64,000 bases of DNA, from NCBI RefSeq assembly GCF_000620165.1, contig NZ_JHVN01000002.1, positions 62,001 to 126,000 of the forward strand, in the 5' to 3' direction. Below, in pieces: positions 8,708 to 17,137 of this stretch. Under the pieces are notes generated by a model. It did not search any database. It was not told the DNA's origin and worked only from the letters and a program-made list of their open reading frames with translations. A program made the position numbers and the translations under genes. The DNA is from Anoxybacillus tepidamans PS2. GTDB lineage: Bacteria > Bacillota > Bacilli > Bacillales > Anoxybacillaceae. Every line of letters begins with the position of its first letter. Position 1 is the stretch's first letter.

Positions 8708-9415
8708 TCAATCGCGATTCGTATGAAAAATCGGATCTAACGTAATTTCCTCTTTTTGCTCAATTTTAACGACAATATGATCATTCGTTAATTGATCCTT
8801 CACACCCCCGGCGATATTGAGCGCCGAAGCAAGTACGGCAGGATCGCCGATAGCCGAAATGACAAATGGAGCCGAATGTTGCGTGCCGTCTACTTCAATA
8901 ACAGGACCGTTACAAACAATATAGGAACGATGGGATATACGTTGGCCGTTAATAGCGATCGCCTCCGCCCCTGAAATAAGCAATTCATGTACCACTTTAA
9001 ACACATGTTGTTCGTGAACGATGTAGTTTGTAGCATTTTGTTCGCTTGGAATGTAGGACGCATCAGATAGCGTCACTTCCACTCCTTTCCCTTTTACCTT
9101 CACTTTTCCAACATACATGCGCAGTTGTTCCGCCTGTTCTACTAAATCAACATACGTCTTTTTTTCATTCGCTAATGACGTTTCCATCTGTCTTACTTTT
9201 TCTTGCTTTTTCATTAGTTCTTCCTTTAACTTGCGGTTTTCTTTTTGCGCATGGATGAGCAGTTTTCGATATTCATACTCCTTCTCCCACTGACTATCGG
9301 TGATGTTTCGCTTTTCGGATTGACTTTTCGTATATTGATAGGAAAAGGAAAGCATAAAGCCTAAAACTAGACAAACAAAGGAAAGGATGACATCATTACC
9401 TCGAATCTTTTTCAT
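8708..9415 (-). CDS. ylxW: DUF881 family protein YlxW
   Basis: About 235 residues and a paralogue of the neighbouring YlxX. It has a membrane segment (about 9-27), a long coiled coil (about 40-95, EKENRKLKEELMKKQEKV region) and a DUF881 domain (VKGKGVEVTLSDASYI; VHELLISGAEAIAINGQRI). The start is placed at ATG 9415, six bases after AAAGGGGG, which removes eight residues of a possible longer start. The gene begins inside the last codons of divIB (20-base overlap), pointing to translational coupling. Function unknown; position suggests an accessory division role. Confidence 0.88.
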   Translation of the reverse strand: MKKIRGNDVILSFVCLVLGFMLSFSYQYTKSQSEKRNITDSQWEKEYEYRKLLIHAQKENRKLKEELMKKQEKVRQMETSLANEKKTYVDLVEQAEQLRMYVGKVKVKGKGVEVTLSDASYIPSEQNATNYIVHEQHVFKVVHELLISGAEAIAINGQRISHRSYIVCNGPVIEVDGTQHSAPFVISAIGDPAVLASALNIAGGVKDQLTNDHIVVKIEQKEEITLDPIFHTNRD

Positions 9416-10190
9416 CGCCATCCCCCTTTTTCTCTTCATCGTAAGCTTTAAAATAGTTGCTCACTTCTAAATGAATAACACCTTTTACATTTGGATTCAG
9501 CTGTTTTACAATCGATGGATACAGAAGCATTTTTTCAGCGAAGTTTTGTACATTCGCGCTTACTTCAAACCCGTCATTCATGTAGACCGTAATATGATAT
9601 TTGTCTTGACTACGCGGTGTATAATGAATTTCGGAAATGGAGTTTAGTATGTATGGCGGTAATTTGGCGAGCTGTCCCGCCATTTCTTGAATATCTTCTC
9701 CTTCTTTCCAATCAACTAAGATCGGTGCATCACTTAGTGCGGTCTCAGATGTGTGCTTCGTTAAAATTTGACCATTCTCAAGAATTGGAAAAAAGGCCTG
9801 TTTATGCTTGATATAGGCGACTCTTCTTCGCTCCTTCACATACAACACAATTGTGTTAGGAAAAATTTTCTTAAGCGTTACCATTTTTACTTCCGGGTGA
9901 TGTTCAATCGCCCTTTCAACTTTTTCTGCTTTTACTCTCCAAAAGCTTGTCCGCCCCGTTAAACCGCTTAATTCAATAACCTTTCTGTCGGAAACATGCT
10001 GATTCCCTTTTACTTCAATATGCCTAACATTGCTCAACGGTGATTGAAAATAAATAATTAATAAAATTAACATAAAAAAGAAAGAAATATAGGCTGTTAA
10101 TCGGCGGTTTACTTTTTGTCTTCGGCGCTCTTTCAGTTTTGGAACACGCTCTTCGAGAACAACAACTTTTCTTTTCTCCAACTCGATCAC
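9396..10190 (-). CDS. divIB: Cell division protein DivIB (FtsQ)
   Basis: About 264 residues. The short cytoplasmic N-terminus (LEERVPKLKERRRQK) is followed by one membrane segment (about 33-52), then the extracellular POTRA/FtsQ domain (VRHIEVKGNQHVSDRKVIEL) and the beta domain, ending in an acidic tail. DivIB joins FtsL and DivIC in the septal trimer that regulates PbpB/FtsW. The start is GTG at 10190, which gives the family length; an upstream in-frame ATG at 10235 lies inside a terminator hairpin and is rejected. It overlaps ylxW at its 3' end. Confidence 0.94.
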   Translation of the reverse strand: MIELEKRKVVVLEERVPKLKERRRQKVNRRLTAYISFFFMLILLIIYFQSPLSNVRHIEVKGNQHVSDRKVIELSGLTGRTSFWRVKAEKVERAIEHHPEVKMVTLKKIFPNTIVLYVKERRRVAYIKHKQAFFPILENGQILTKHTSETALSDAPILVDWKEGEDIQEMAGQLAKLPPYILNSISEIHYTPRSQDKYHITVYMNDGFEVSANVQNFAEKMLLYPSIVKQLNPNVKGVIHLEVSNYFKAYDEEKKGDGDEKDSR

Positions 10191-10207
10191 CGCTTTCCGA
10201 CACTTCA

Positions 10208-10240
10208 AACAATAAAACAAACGGCATTTTTCCATGCCGT
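10208..10240 (-). terminator. Terminator between murB and divIB
   Basis: ACGGCAT (10234-10240 on the minus strand) pairs with ATGCCGT (10221-10227) around a 6-nt loop, followed by TTGTTTTATTGTTT. It would end the murB transcript before divIB, dividing the dcw cluster. Confidence 0.75.
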
Positions 10241-10303
10241 TGATTTTTTAAGCAATGCTGCTTTCATTATAGCACAATATTGGAAAATAGGGTGACCTAA
10301 TTT

Positions 10304-11215
10304 TCAGGACTTCCGACCAATGATTTCTACTTCTGTAGCAAGTTCAATTCCGTATAGACGTTGAATTTCCGTTTTGACATAGGAAATAAGGGCCAATACA
10401 TCCTGGGCTTTTGCATTTCCGATATTAACAATAAAGTTAGCGTGCTGCTCTGAAATTTTTGCACCGCCAATTGTGTATCCTTTCAACCCTGCCTGTTCAA
10501 TTAATTTTCCTGCATAGTTTGGTAGCGGGTTTCGGAAAATACTTCCAGCGCATGGGTAGTTCCACGGTTGAGTGTCACGGCGATAATCCTTGTTTTTTTG
10601 CATTTTTGCTACAATTTCCTCTCGCTCTCCTTTTTGCAGTTGCAAAATAGCCGCAATGCAAATGCCTGGCCGCTTCTTTTGCAAAACGGATGTTCTGTAC
10701 GAAAATTCCATTTCCTCATTTGTCAGCCATTCAATCGTCCCGTCTGGAAATAAAATTTGCGCTTTTTTCAAAATATGCGACATATCCGCTCCGTGGGCGC
10801 CTGCATTCATGTATACAGCACCGCCAATCGATCCCGGAATTCCACCAGCAAACTCCAGTCCCGATAACCCTTGTTTACTCACAATGGTCGCTAGTTTAAT
10901 AAGAGAGTACCCTCCTCCGACGGTTACTTCGTCCTCATTAATGCTTAGTTCATCGAGTCCTTCGCCAAGTTTGATGACTGCTCCTTCAATTCCTTCATCT
11001 GAAACAAGCAGATTGGAGCCGCGGCCAATCGCTCGCCAATTGACTTGATGTTTCTGAATAATCGACATTGCTTTTTGCAAGTTTTCGATACTGTTCGGCT
11101 CTATAAAAACATCCGCAGGCCCACCGATTTTAATCGTCGTATGATGTGCAAGCGGTTCTTTTTCTTTTACTTTTCCAACATTAGCCTCCAATAGTTCCTT
11201 TATTAATTGTTGCAC
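10304..11215 (-). CDS. murB: UDP-N-acetylenolpyruvoylglucosamine reductase
   Basis: A 303-residue FAD-dependent enzyme that reduces UDP-GlcNAc-enolpyruvate to UDP-MurNAc with NADPH, in the cytoplasm. The PCMH-type FAD domain shows [23 protein letters not shown] and [20 protein letters not shown]; the catalytic region has CAGSIFRNP (Ser proton donor) and [14 protein letters not shown] (Glu). The start is GTG at 11215, seven bases after GGGGAGG, which gives exactly 303 residues; an ATG at 11221 touches the ribosome site. A mobile repeat lies immediately upstream, and terminators lie on both sides, so murB may be transcribed alone. Confidence 0.97.
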   Translation of the reverse strand: MQQLIKELLEANVGKVKEKEPLAHHTTIKIGGPADVFIEPNSIENLQKAMSIIQKHQVNWRAIGRGSNLLVSDEGIEGAVIKLGEGLDELSINEDEVTVGGGYSLIKLATIVSKQGLSGLEFAGGIPGSIGGAVYMNAGAHGADMSHILKKAQILFPDGTIEWLTNEEMEFSYRTSVLQKKRPGICIAAILQLQKGEREEIVAKMQKNKDYRRDTQPWNYPCAGSIFRNPLPNYAGKLIEQAGLKGYTIGGAKISEQHANFIVNIGNAKAQDVLALISYVKTEIQRLYGIELATEVEIIGRKS

Positions 11216-11245
11216 GGACATCCTCCCCTTTCCTGGTAATCTCTT

Positions 11246-11512
11246 GTTGCACTTCACAAATGTTGATGATCCATTATTTTACTAAAAAATATAGAATTAC
11301 ATAGCTAAACACAAGCTTTTCTGCCTCTTCCCTCGAACAAGAACGCTGGCGGACAAATCAATCCATTTGCCCCCCAAGCGTTCGTTATTCGAGGAGGGCA
11401 TGTTAAGCATGTCAGTCGGCAAAGCTCTGCCTTGCCGACTATGGTAGAAAAGCTAGGAATAGAGCAATGTCAACTAGTTTTTATTGGATAATCAACATAC
11501 TTGGTTGCACTT
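11246..11512. repeat. 9-bp direct repeats flanking the inserted element
   Basis: GTTGCACTT is present at 11246-11254 and 11504-11512, exactly at the outer edges of the 249-bp element with inverted ends. This is the pattern of a target-site duplication made on transposition. Confidence 0.75.
11255..11503. mobile_element. MITE-like structured element, copy A
   Basis: A 249-bp non-coding element with imperfect ~20-bp terminal inverted repeats (CACAAATGTTGATGATCCA against CAAGTATGTTGATTATCCA) and 9-bp direct repeats outside. The interior folds into a closed multi-branch structure: AGCTTTTCTGCC (11314-11325) with GGTAGAAAAGCT (11443-11454); CCTCGAA (11331-11337) with TTCGAGG (11388-11394), continued by GAACGCT/AGCGTTC; GGCATG with CATGTC (11397-11413); and AGTCGGCAA with TTGCCGACT (11414-11440). 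A second copy at 34373-34619 keeps every helix despite base changes. No ORF of note. The family name is unknown to me; mobility is inferred from the ends. Confidence 0.8.
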
Positions 11513-11570
11513 ACATTTATCCTATGATGTTTCTTGCCTGCCGCTACTAGATGATGCAAACAAAACGAGA

Positions 11571-11610
11571 GGGGCTATCTCTCCAAATAGGGCAATTGGA
11601 GAGCTTCCCC
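11571..11610 (-). terminator. Terminator downstream of spoVE
   Basis: On the minus strand GGGGAAGCTCTCCAA pairs with TTGGAGAGATAGCCCC (8 bp CTCTCCAA/TTGGAGAG plus 4 bp GGGG/CCCC, small internal loop), followed by TCTCGTTTTGTTT. It separates spoVE from murB. Confidence 0.75.
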
Positions 11611-11619
11611 TTTGTCGTT

Positions 11620-12720
11620 TCAATATCGAGCATGTTTACTAATGTTGAGCAACACACCAATCGCCATTAACATAAGCGTTAGCGAGGAACCACCGTAACT
11701 TAAAAAAGGCAATGTGATCCCTGTAACAGGCATAAGTCCCGTTACTACACCAATATTAATCATCACTTGAATTGCGACCATTGAGATAATTCCAATGGCC
11801 AAGAAGCTGCCGTATAAATCTGGGGCACCAAAAGCGATTCGCACCCCCCGCCAAAGCAGCAAGCTAAACAAAAGTAGCACGAGCGAACCGCCAATGAATC
11901 CTAATTCCTCTGCCAAAATGGCGAAAATAAAATCCGTTTGCGGCTCTGGTAAGTAAAAAAACTTTTGTCTGCTTTGTCCCAATCCTAAGCCAAGCAGTCC
12001 CCCCGGACCAATCGCGTATAGCGATTGAATCATTTGAAAGCCGCTCCCAAGGGGGTCTTCCCAAGGGTTCAAAAAGGAAGTGATTCGCTTAATTCTGTAA
12101 GGAGCGGATAAAACAAGTCCCGCAAAACCAGCTAACCCAACCATTCCTAATCCAACGAAATGGCTGATGCGAGCTCCAGCAACGAAAATCATTGTAATAC
12201 ACGTACCAACCATCACCGTTCCCGTTCCTAAATCGGGCTGCAACATAATCATACCAAACGCTGCAAATACGAGGGCTAAGGCAGGGAGCATTCCCTGTTT
12301 AAACGACGTAATCTTTTTTTGGTGTTCTGACAGGTATTTCGCCAAAAAGGCAATCATCGCTAGTTTCATAAACTCAGATGGCTGAATAGAGAACGCCCCA
12401 ACACCGATCCAGCTACGTGAACCGTTGCGCACCATTCCAACTCCTGGAATAAGCACAAGAACAAGAAGCACAAAACAAATGATAAGCAGCACTTTTGACC
12501 AATCGCGCCACACCCAATAATCAACATTCATGATAAAAAACATAGCGATGATGCCGACCCCAGCAAATAAAAGCTGCCTCTTGGCGAAGAAAAATGAATC
12601 GTGAAACTTGTATTCTGCCCATACAGCGCTAGCACTATATACCATAATGAGCCCGATAGCTAGAAGCGAAAACGTCAACAAAATGAGTAAAAAATCAGGC
12701 GTAGACTTTTTTTGCGACAA
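11620..12720 (-). CDS. spoVE: Stage V sporulation SEDS protein SpoVE
   Basis: A 366-residue FtsW/RodA/SpoEV-type (SEDS) glycosyltransferase with about ten membrane segments. It polymerises lipid II for spore cortex peptidoglycan together with SpoVD. Family motifs include GIGAFSIQPSEFMKLAM-like text (GVGAFSIQPSEFMKLAMI), the polymerase Asp region PDLGTGTVMV and the C-terminal PVTGITLPFLSYGGSS. The start is TTG at 12720, seven bases after GAGGTG. It lies next to murD as usual; in B. subtilis murG follows, but here a terminator and the mobile repeat follow. FtsW, its vegetative relative, is at 53554-54774. Confidence 0.94.
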   Translation of the reverse strand: MSQKKSTPDFLLILLTFSLLAIGLIMVYSASAVWAEYKFHDSFFFAKRQLLFAGVGIIAMFFIMNVDYWVWRDWSKVLLIICFVLLVLVLIPGVGMVRNGSRSWIGVGAFSIQPSEFMKLAMIAFLAKYLSEHQKKITSFKQGMLPALALVFAAFGMIMLQPDLGTGTVMVGTCITMIFVAGARISHFVGLGMVGLAGFAGLVLSAPYRIKRITSFLNPWEDPLGSGFQMIQSLYAIGPGGLLGLGLGQSRQKFFYLPEPQTDFIFAILAEELGFIGGSLVLLLFSLLLWRGVRIAFGAPDLYGSFLAIGIISMVAIQVMINIGVVTGLMPVTGITLPFLSYGGSSLTLMLMAIGVLLNISKHARY

Positions 12721-12759
12721 TGCCCAACACCTCAGCTTTATGAACGGTATGTCCTTCCT

Positions 12760-14115
12760 CTACTTCAGCTTATGCACCGCGCTTATAAAAATGTCCCCTC
12801 TTTGTTCAAAAGTTTTATATTGATCCCAACTTGCGCATGCTGGCGATAATAAAATAATATCACCAGGGCTTGAGATTTCATAAGCAACAGGCACCGCTTT
12901 TTCCACATTATCGACATGATAAACCGTTTCTATTCCCGCTTGTTTAGCTGCCCGCTCTAACTTTGGTGCTGTTTGTCCAAATAAGACGATGGCTTTAACA
13001 TGTTTTAAATAAGGAATCAAATCATCAAATTCATTGCCGCGATCTAGTCCGCCCGCAAGAAGAATGACGGACTGGCCACCAAAAGCGGATAGCGCTTTTT
13101 GCGTCGCAAGTATATTAGTTGCCTTGGAGTCATTAAAAAACTTTCTGCCGTCAACAGTATCTACATATTGAAGGCGATGTTTGACCCCTGTAAACGTCGC
13201 TAGTACCCGGGCAATCGCTTCATTGTCTGCGCCTGCTAGTTTAGCAGCCGCAATCGCTGCTAGTATATTTTCAAGATTGTGCTTCCCAGGAAGCACAATA
13301 TCGGATAATGCAATGATTTGCTCTTCATCCCAGTAAATTGCTTCGTTTTTTACATAAATACCGGATTCAAGCTGTTTTGTTGCGGAAAACAATATTTTGT
13401 TGGCACGTGACTTTTCTGCAAGTTGCATAACAATCTCATCGTCCGCGTTCACAATCGCATAATCGCTTTCCGTCTGGTTTTTAAATATATTTCCTTTAGC
13501 CTGTGCATACGCTTCTTTCGTCCCATGATAGTCTAGATGTGCATCAAAAATATTAAGAAGCACAGCAATGTGCGGGCGAAATGCTTGAATTCCCATCAAC
13601 TGGAACGAAGATAATTCAGTTACGACCCAATTATCTCCGTTAGCGGTTTGTGCCACTTCGCAAGCGACTGTTCCGATATTGCCGGCTATTAATGGTTTTC
13701 GTCCAGCTTCTTTTAACATTTCATAAACAAGTGTTGTAGTTGTTGTTTTGCCATTGGATCCAGTAATCCCGATAAATGGGGCTTCGCAAATTTCATAAGC
13801 TAACTCCACTTCGGTGATGACCGGCAACTCTTTTTCCACCGCTTTTGCCACGAGCGGATTCTTATAAGGAATTCCCGGATTTTTCACGACGAAATCAAAT
13901 GGCTCGTCGAGCAAATCTAGCGGGTGCCCCCCACAAATGACGCGAATCCCTAATCTCTCTAATTGTTTCGCTGCTTCATTTTCCTCAAGCGGTTTTTGAT
14001 CGTTTACCGTCACATCCGCTCCTAACTTATGCAGCAATATCGCTGCAGCGGATCCGCTTTTCGCTAAACCAATGATTAACACGCGTTTACCTTCATACAT
14101 CGTGACTCGTTTCAA
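12760..14115 (-). CDS. murD: UDP-N-acetylmuramoylalanine-D-glutamate ligase
   Basis: About 451 residues. It adds D-Glu to UDP-MurNAc-L-Ala using ATP. The Rossmann-like N-domain begins [18 protein letters not shown]; the ATP loop [18 protein letters not shown] is near residue 115; the metal/substrate region TELSSFQL and [10 protein letters not shown] follow; the C-domain carries [17 protein letters not shown] and LLAGGLDRG. The start could be TTG at 14115, directly after the mraY stop, or ATG at 14100; both have weak ribosome sites. It sits in the operon murE-mraY-murD-spoVE. Confidence 0.96.
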   Translation of the reverse strand: MKRVTMYEGKRVLIIGLAKSGSAAAILLHKLGADVTVNDQKPLEENEAAKQLERLGIRVICGGHPLDLLDEPFDFVVKNPGIPYKNPLVAKAVEKELPVITEVELAYEICEAPFIGITGSNGKTTTTTLVYEMLKEAGRKPLIAGNIGTVACEVAQTANGDNWVVTELSSFQLMGIQAFRPHIAVLLNIFDAHLDYHGTKEAYAQAKGNIFKNQTESDYAIVNADDEIVMQLAEKSRANKILFSATKQLESGIYVKNEAIYWDEEQIIALSDIVLPGKHNLENILAAIAAAKLAGADNEAIARVLATFTGVKHRLQYVDTVDGRKFFNDSKATNILATQKALSAFGGQSVILLAGGLDRGNEFDDLIPYLKHVKAIVLFGQTAPKLERAAKQAGIETVYHVDNVEKAVPVAYEISSPGDIILLSPACASWDQYKTFEQRGDIFISAVHKLK

Positions 14116-15090
14116 TTACATCCACACCTCGATATAGATTCCGAGTATTGCAAATAATAAACCAATGGCCCAAAATGTAACAACAACGCGCCATTCAGAC
14201 CATCCGATTAACTCGTAATGGTGATGCAACGGGCTCATGCGGAATACTCGTTTTCCTGTTGTTTTAAACGAAATGACTTGAATAATCACCGATAATGTTT
14301 CAATGACAAATACCCCACCGATGATGGCGAGCAATATTTCAAGCTTTGTTAAAATAGCGACAGTGGCAATCGCTCCGCCTAGTGCGAGCGATCCTGTATC
14401 TCCCATAAACACTTTAGCGGGATGGGCATTAAATACAAGGAATCCCAAAACAGCCCCAACAACGGCTACGCTAAAAATAGCCACATCGTATTGATTCTGA
14501 TTCCAAGCCAGTACCGCGTAAGCGCCAAACGCGATAGCCGCCGTTCCCGATAATAAGCCGTCAAGTCCATCGGTCAAATTAACCGCATTCGATCCTCCTA
14601 CGAGCATAAAGACAAGCAGAACAATGTATCCCCATCCTAAATCAAACGATACATTTGTTCCAGGAATATGTAAAACGGTAGAAAAATCATGTTGACGGTA
14701 AACAATATAAAAAATAAACGCAATAATGAGTTGTCCAACGAGTTTTTGTCTGCTTGTCAGTCCAAGGTTGCGCTTCATGACCACTTTAATAAAATCATCA
14801 AGGAAACCTAGCAACCCGTAGCCGATCGTGACAAAAAGGAGCAAATATGTTTCAACTGTTATACTTGCAAACTTTTTCGTCATCAAAAGAGTTGTGATGA
14901 CAATAGATAACAAAATCATAATACCGCCCATTGTCGGGGTACCTGATTTTTTTTGATGTGATTTCGGTCCTTCTTCGCGTATGCTTTGCCCAAATTTTAA
15001 TCTTCGCAAGAAGGGAATAAAAATGGGTGATAGCAGCACTGTAATGAAAAAAGCTGTGACTATTGAAAATACGATAACTTGTTCTGTCAT
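14116..15090 (-). CDS. mraY: Phospho-N-acetylmuramoyl-pentapeptide transferase
   Basis: A 324-residue membrane enzyme with about ten transmembrane segments. It transfers phospho-MurNAc-pentapeptide from UDP to undecaprenyl phosphate, making lipid I. Signature sequences: [14 protein letters not shown] near residue 48, [18 protein letters not shown] with catalytic Asp residues, and [20 protein letters not shown], then SPLHHHYE near the end. The ATG overlaps the stop of the upstream 152-codon gene (ATGA), so translation is probably coupled. Confidence 0.97.
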   Translation of the reverse strand: MTEQVIVFSIVTAFFITVLLSPIFIPFLRRLKFGQSIREEGPKSHQKKSGTPTMGGIMILLSIVITTLLMTKKFASITVETYLLLFVTIGYGLLGFLDDFIKVVMKRNLGLTSRQKLVGQLIIAFIFYIVYRQHDFSTVLHIPGTNVSFDLGWGYIVLLVFMLVGGSNAVNLTDGLDGLLSGTAAIAFGAYAVLAWNQNQYDVAIFSVAVVGAVLGFLVFNAHPAKVFMGDTGSLALGGAIATVAILTKLEILLAIIGGVFVIETLSVIIQVISFKTTGKRVFRMSPLHHHYELIGWSEWRVVVTFWAIGLLFAILGIYIEVWM

Positions 15091-15545
15091 GATGGTTCAC
15101 ACCCTTCTTTCTGTTGAACACCGAACCATTTTTGTTCCAGTTGTTGCAATTCATGAACTACCGCTATATCATATGAGCGATTTTCCGCATTATGATGCGA
15201 AATATCGACCGTTAAATAAAATTTAGTCATTTTACCGTTCCCCGCATTTGTCTTTCTGTATGTTTGAATAACCGCCGCTAACGCTTCTTGCGGCGAAGGA
15301 ACGAAAAAGATTGGAAATTGATTAGGGACATAGCGAGGCAACTCTGTCCCCTCTTTCCACAATGAAGCAATCGCTCCGTGCTCGATTGCTATTTTTAACT
15401 GCTCGTTCTCATTCAGTAATGGAACGAACAGTCCTTTTTTTACTTGCTGGGAAGGATCGACAAAAACGGAATGAAACTCAATGCTATCGTCAACAATTCC
15501 GCGCACACGCGGGAATAATTGCCTTACCATTTGATATGTCAGCAT
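15087..15545 (-). CDS. Stand-alone MurF/MurE N-terminal-domain-like protein
   Basis: 152 residues, tightly packed in the operon: its start overlaps the end of murE by 7 bases (AAGGAG ribosome site inside murE) and its stop overlaps the mraY start (ATGA). Residues 20-100 resemble the UDP-MurNAc-binding N-domain of MurF: a [10 protein letters not shown] strand (37-46), [11 protein letters not shown] (53-63), [20 protein letters not shown] (78-97). The ATP loop (GSNGKT) and the central and C-terminal ligase domains are missing, so it cannot be a ligase alone. Many bacteria carry murF exactly here. It may be a MurF stub or a binding partner; the function is unknown. The tail (105-152) matches nothing I know. 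Confidence 0.8.
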   Translation of the reverse strand: MLTYQMVRQLFPRVRGIVDDSIEFHSVFVDPSQQVKKGLFVPLLNENEQLKIAIEHGAIASLWKEGTELPRYVPNQFPIFFVPSPQEALAAVIQTYRKTNAGNGKMTKFYLTVDISHHNAENRSYDIAVVHELQQLEQKWFGVQQKEGCEPS

Positions 15546-17011
15546 AACAGCTGCCGCTCCTTAATCGCCTCGCGGGCAACAAGGCGATCGTCAAAATGCA
15601 ATGTGCGATCCCCGATAATTTGGTACGTCTCATGTCCTTTTCCGGCAATTAAAATAACATCACCTTCGCTAGCGTTATGAACTGCATAACGAATCGCTTC
15701 TTTTCGATCAACGATTGAAACATAGCGCTGACCAACAACCCCGTTTTCCATATCTTTCAAAATATCTTCTGGACGCTCGGAACGAGGGTTATCAGATGTA
15801 AAAATCGCTGTATCTGCGTATTGAACCGCTATTTGTGCCATCAATGGCCGTTTCGTGCGATCACGATCGCCTCCACAACCGATAACGACGCAAACCCTTC
15901 CTCTAGCAAACTGCCGGATTGTTTTCAACACATTTTCCAAACTATCAGGCGTATGTGCATAATCGACGATTACTGTAAAGTCTTGCCCTTCATCCACGGT
16001 TTCAAACCGGCCGGGAACGCCGCTCAATTCTTCGATCGCCTCTACAATGGTCGATAGAGCAATTCCCGAGACGAGGCAAGCTGCGGCGGCCGCAAGCACA
16101 TTATATACATTAAATCGACCGATCAGCTTCGTTTTGATTCGAACAGTTTCATATGGCGTCACTAAGTCGAAAACCATTCCTCCTGATGTAACATCGATAT
16201 TTTTCGCCATAATATCGCTTGGCCGATCGATACCGTACGTAATAATCGTAGCGGCTGTCATATGTTTATATTGTTCCGATGCTGGATCATCATGATTGAG
16301 AACCGCAAATTTTGGCCGTCTGTGATCAAAACGGTTTCCAAGTTGCGCAAACAGCAATCCTTTCGCTAGGCGGTATTCCTCCATCGTCCGATGGTAATCC
16401 AAATGATCTTGCGTTAAATTTGTAAACACAGCCACATCATAATCGCAGCCGTGAACGCGCCCCATATGCAGCGCATGCGATGATACCTCCATAATGGCTA
16501 CATCGACATTCTCATCGACCATTTGCTTAAACGTTTTCTGCAACACTAGCGACTCAGGGGTTGTATTTTGCACTTCATACGTCTTGTCGCCAATTTTAAT
16601 ATGAACCGTTCCAATTAACCCCGTTTTCTTCTTCGACTTTCGAAAAATATGTTCAATCATATGAGTTGTTGTTGTTTTCCCATTTGTTCCTGTTACCCCG
16701 ATCAAGTGTAACTGATGGGTTGGTTGCCCGTAAAACGCATCCGCCAATACCGCCATCGCTCTCTTGCTGTCGCGAACGATAATGACAGGAACGGGAACAT
16801 CGACGTTTCGTTCAGCAACGATCGCAACAGCCCCATTTTCTACCGCTTTTCTGGCAAAATCATGCCCATCGACGGTAAATCCTTTAATGCAAATAAATAG
16901 TGCCCCTTTTGTTACCTTTCGCGAATCCATTTCGATCGATGTAATCGTCGGATTTTCGCCGACGTATGTCGTGAAATCATGCAAATAAGAAAGCAATGTT
17001 TGCAGCTTCAT
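15539..17011 (-). CDS. murE: UDP-MurNAc-L-Ala-D-Glu:meso-DAP ligase
   Basis: About 490 residues; adds the third amino acid to the stem peptide. N-domain: [23 protein letters not shown] loop [19 protein letters not shown] near residue 108; [34 protein letters not shown] with a [13 protein letters not shown] tract. The motif [11 protein letters not shown] selects meso-diaminopimelate, implying A1-gamma type wall chemistry as in other bacilli. The start is ATG 17011, nine bases after GAGAGGA and matching the family start; an ATG three codons earlier abuts the ribosome site. It overlaps the following MurF-N-like gene. Confidence 0.97.
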   Translation of the reverse strand: MKLQTLLSYLHDFTTYVGENPTITSIEMDSRKVTKGALFICIKGFTVDGHDFARKAVENGAVAIVAERNVDVPVPVIIVRDSKRAMAVLADAFYGQPTHQLHLIGVTGTNGKTTTTHMIEHIFRKSKKKTGLIGTVHIKIGDKTYEVQNTTPESLVLQKTFKQMVDENVDVAIMEVSSHALHMGRVHGCDYDVAVFTNLTQDHLDYHRTMEEYRLAKGLLFAQLGNRFDHRRPKFAVLNHDDPASEQYKHMTAATIITYGIDRPSDIMAKNIDVTSGGMVFDLVTPYETVRIKTKLIGRFNVYNVLAAAAACLVSGIALSTIVEAIEELSGVPGRFETVDEGQDFTVIVDYAHTPDSLENVLKTIRQFARGRVCVVIGCGGDRDRTKRPLMAQIAVQYADTAIFTSDNPRSERPEDILKDMENGVVGQRYVSIVDRKEAIRYAVHNASEGDVILIAGKGHETYQIIGDRTLHFDDRLVAREAIKERQLLC

Positions 17012-17083
17012 CTTATTCATTCCTCTCGTTTAAATTCCCTTAAAGGAAAATACAAACCTTCTTCTGCTTAAAAAATGGAAAAG

Positions 17084-17105
17084 AAGGGGTCATGGCATCC
17101 CCCTT
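17084..17105 (-). terminator. Probable terminator after spoVD
   Basis: On the minus strand AAGGGG pairs with CCCCTT around a 10-nt loop, followed by CTTTTCCATTTTTT. It lies in the 126-base gap between spoVD and murE. The stem is short, so some read-through is likely. Confidence 0.5.
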
Positions 17106-17137
17106 ATCATTTTTTTAAATATCAATGCTAGTTTTTA

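Noticed and set aside
10190-10235. Longer DivIB starting at ATG 10235
   Set aside because: That ATG lies within the murB terminator hairpin and gives residues without homology; GTG 10190 gives the standard length.
10590-11048. 152-codon + strand frame opposite murB
   Set aside because: Antisense shadow of a conserved gene without supporting signals.
11255-11503. HEARO/IscB-type guide RNA for the structured repeat
   Set aside because: The multi-branch fold prompted the idea, but I could not match conserved bases, no HNH nuclease is nearby, and terminal inverted repeats with a target duplication fit a MITE better.
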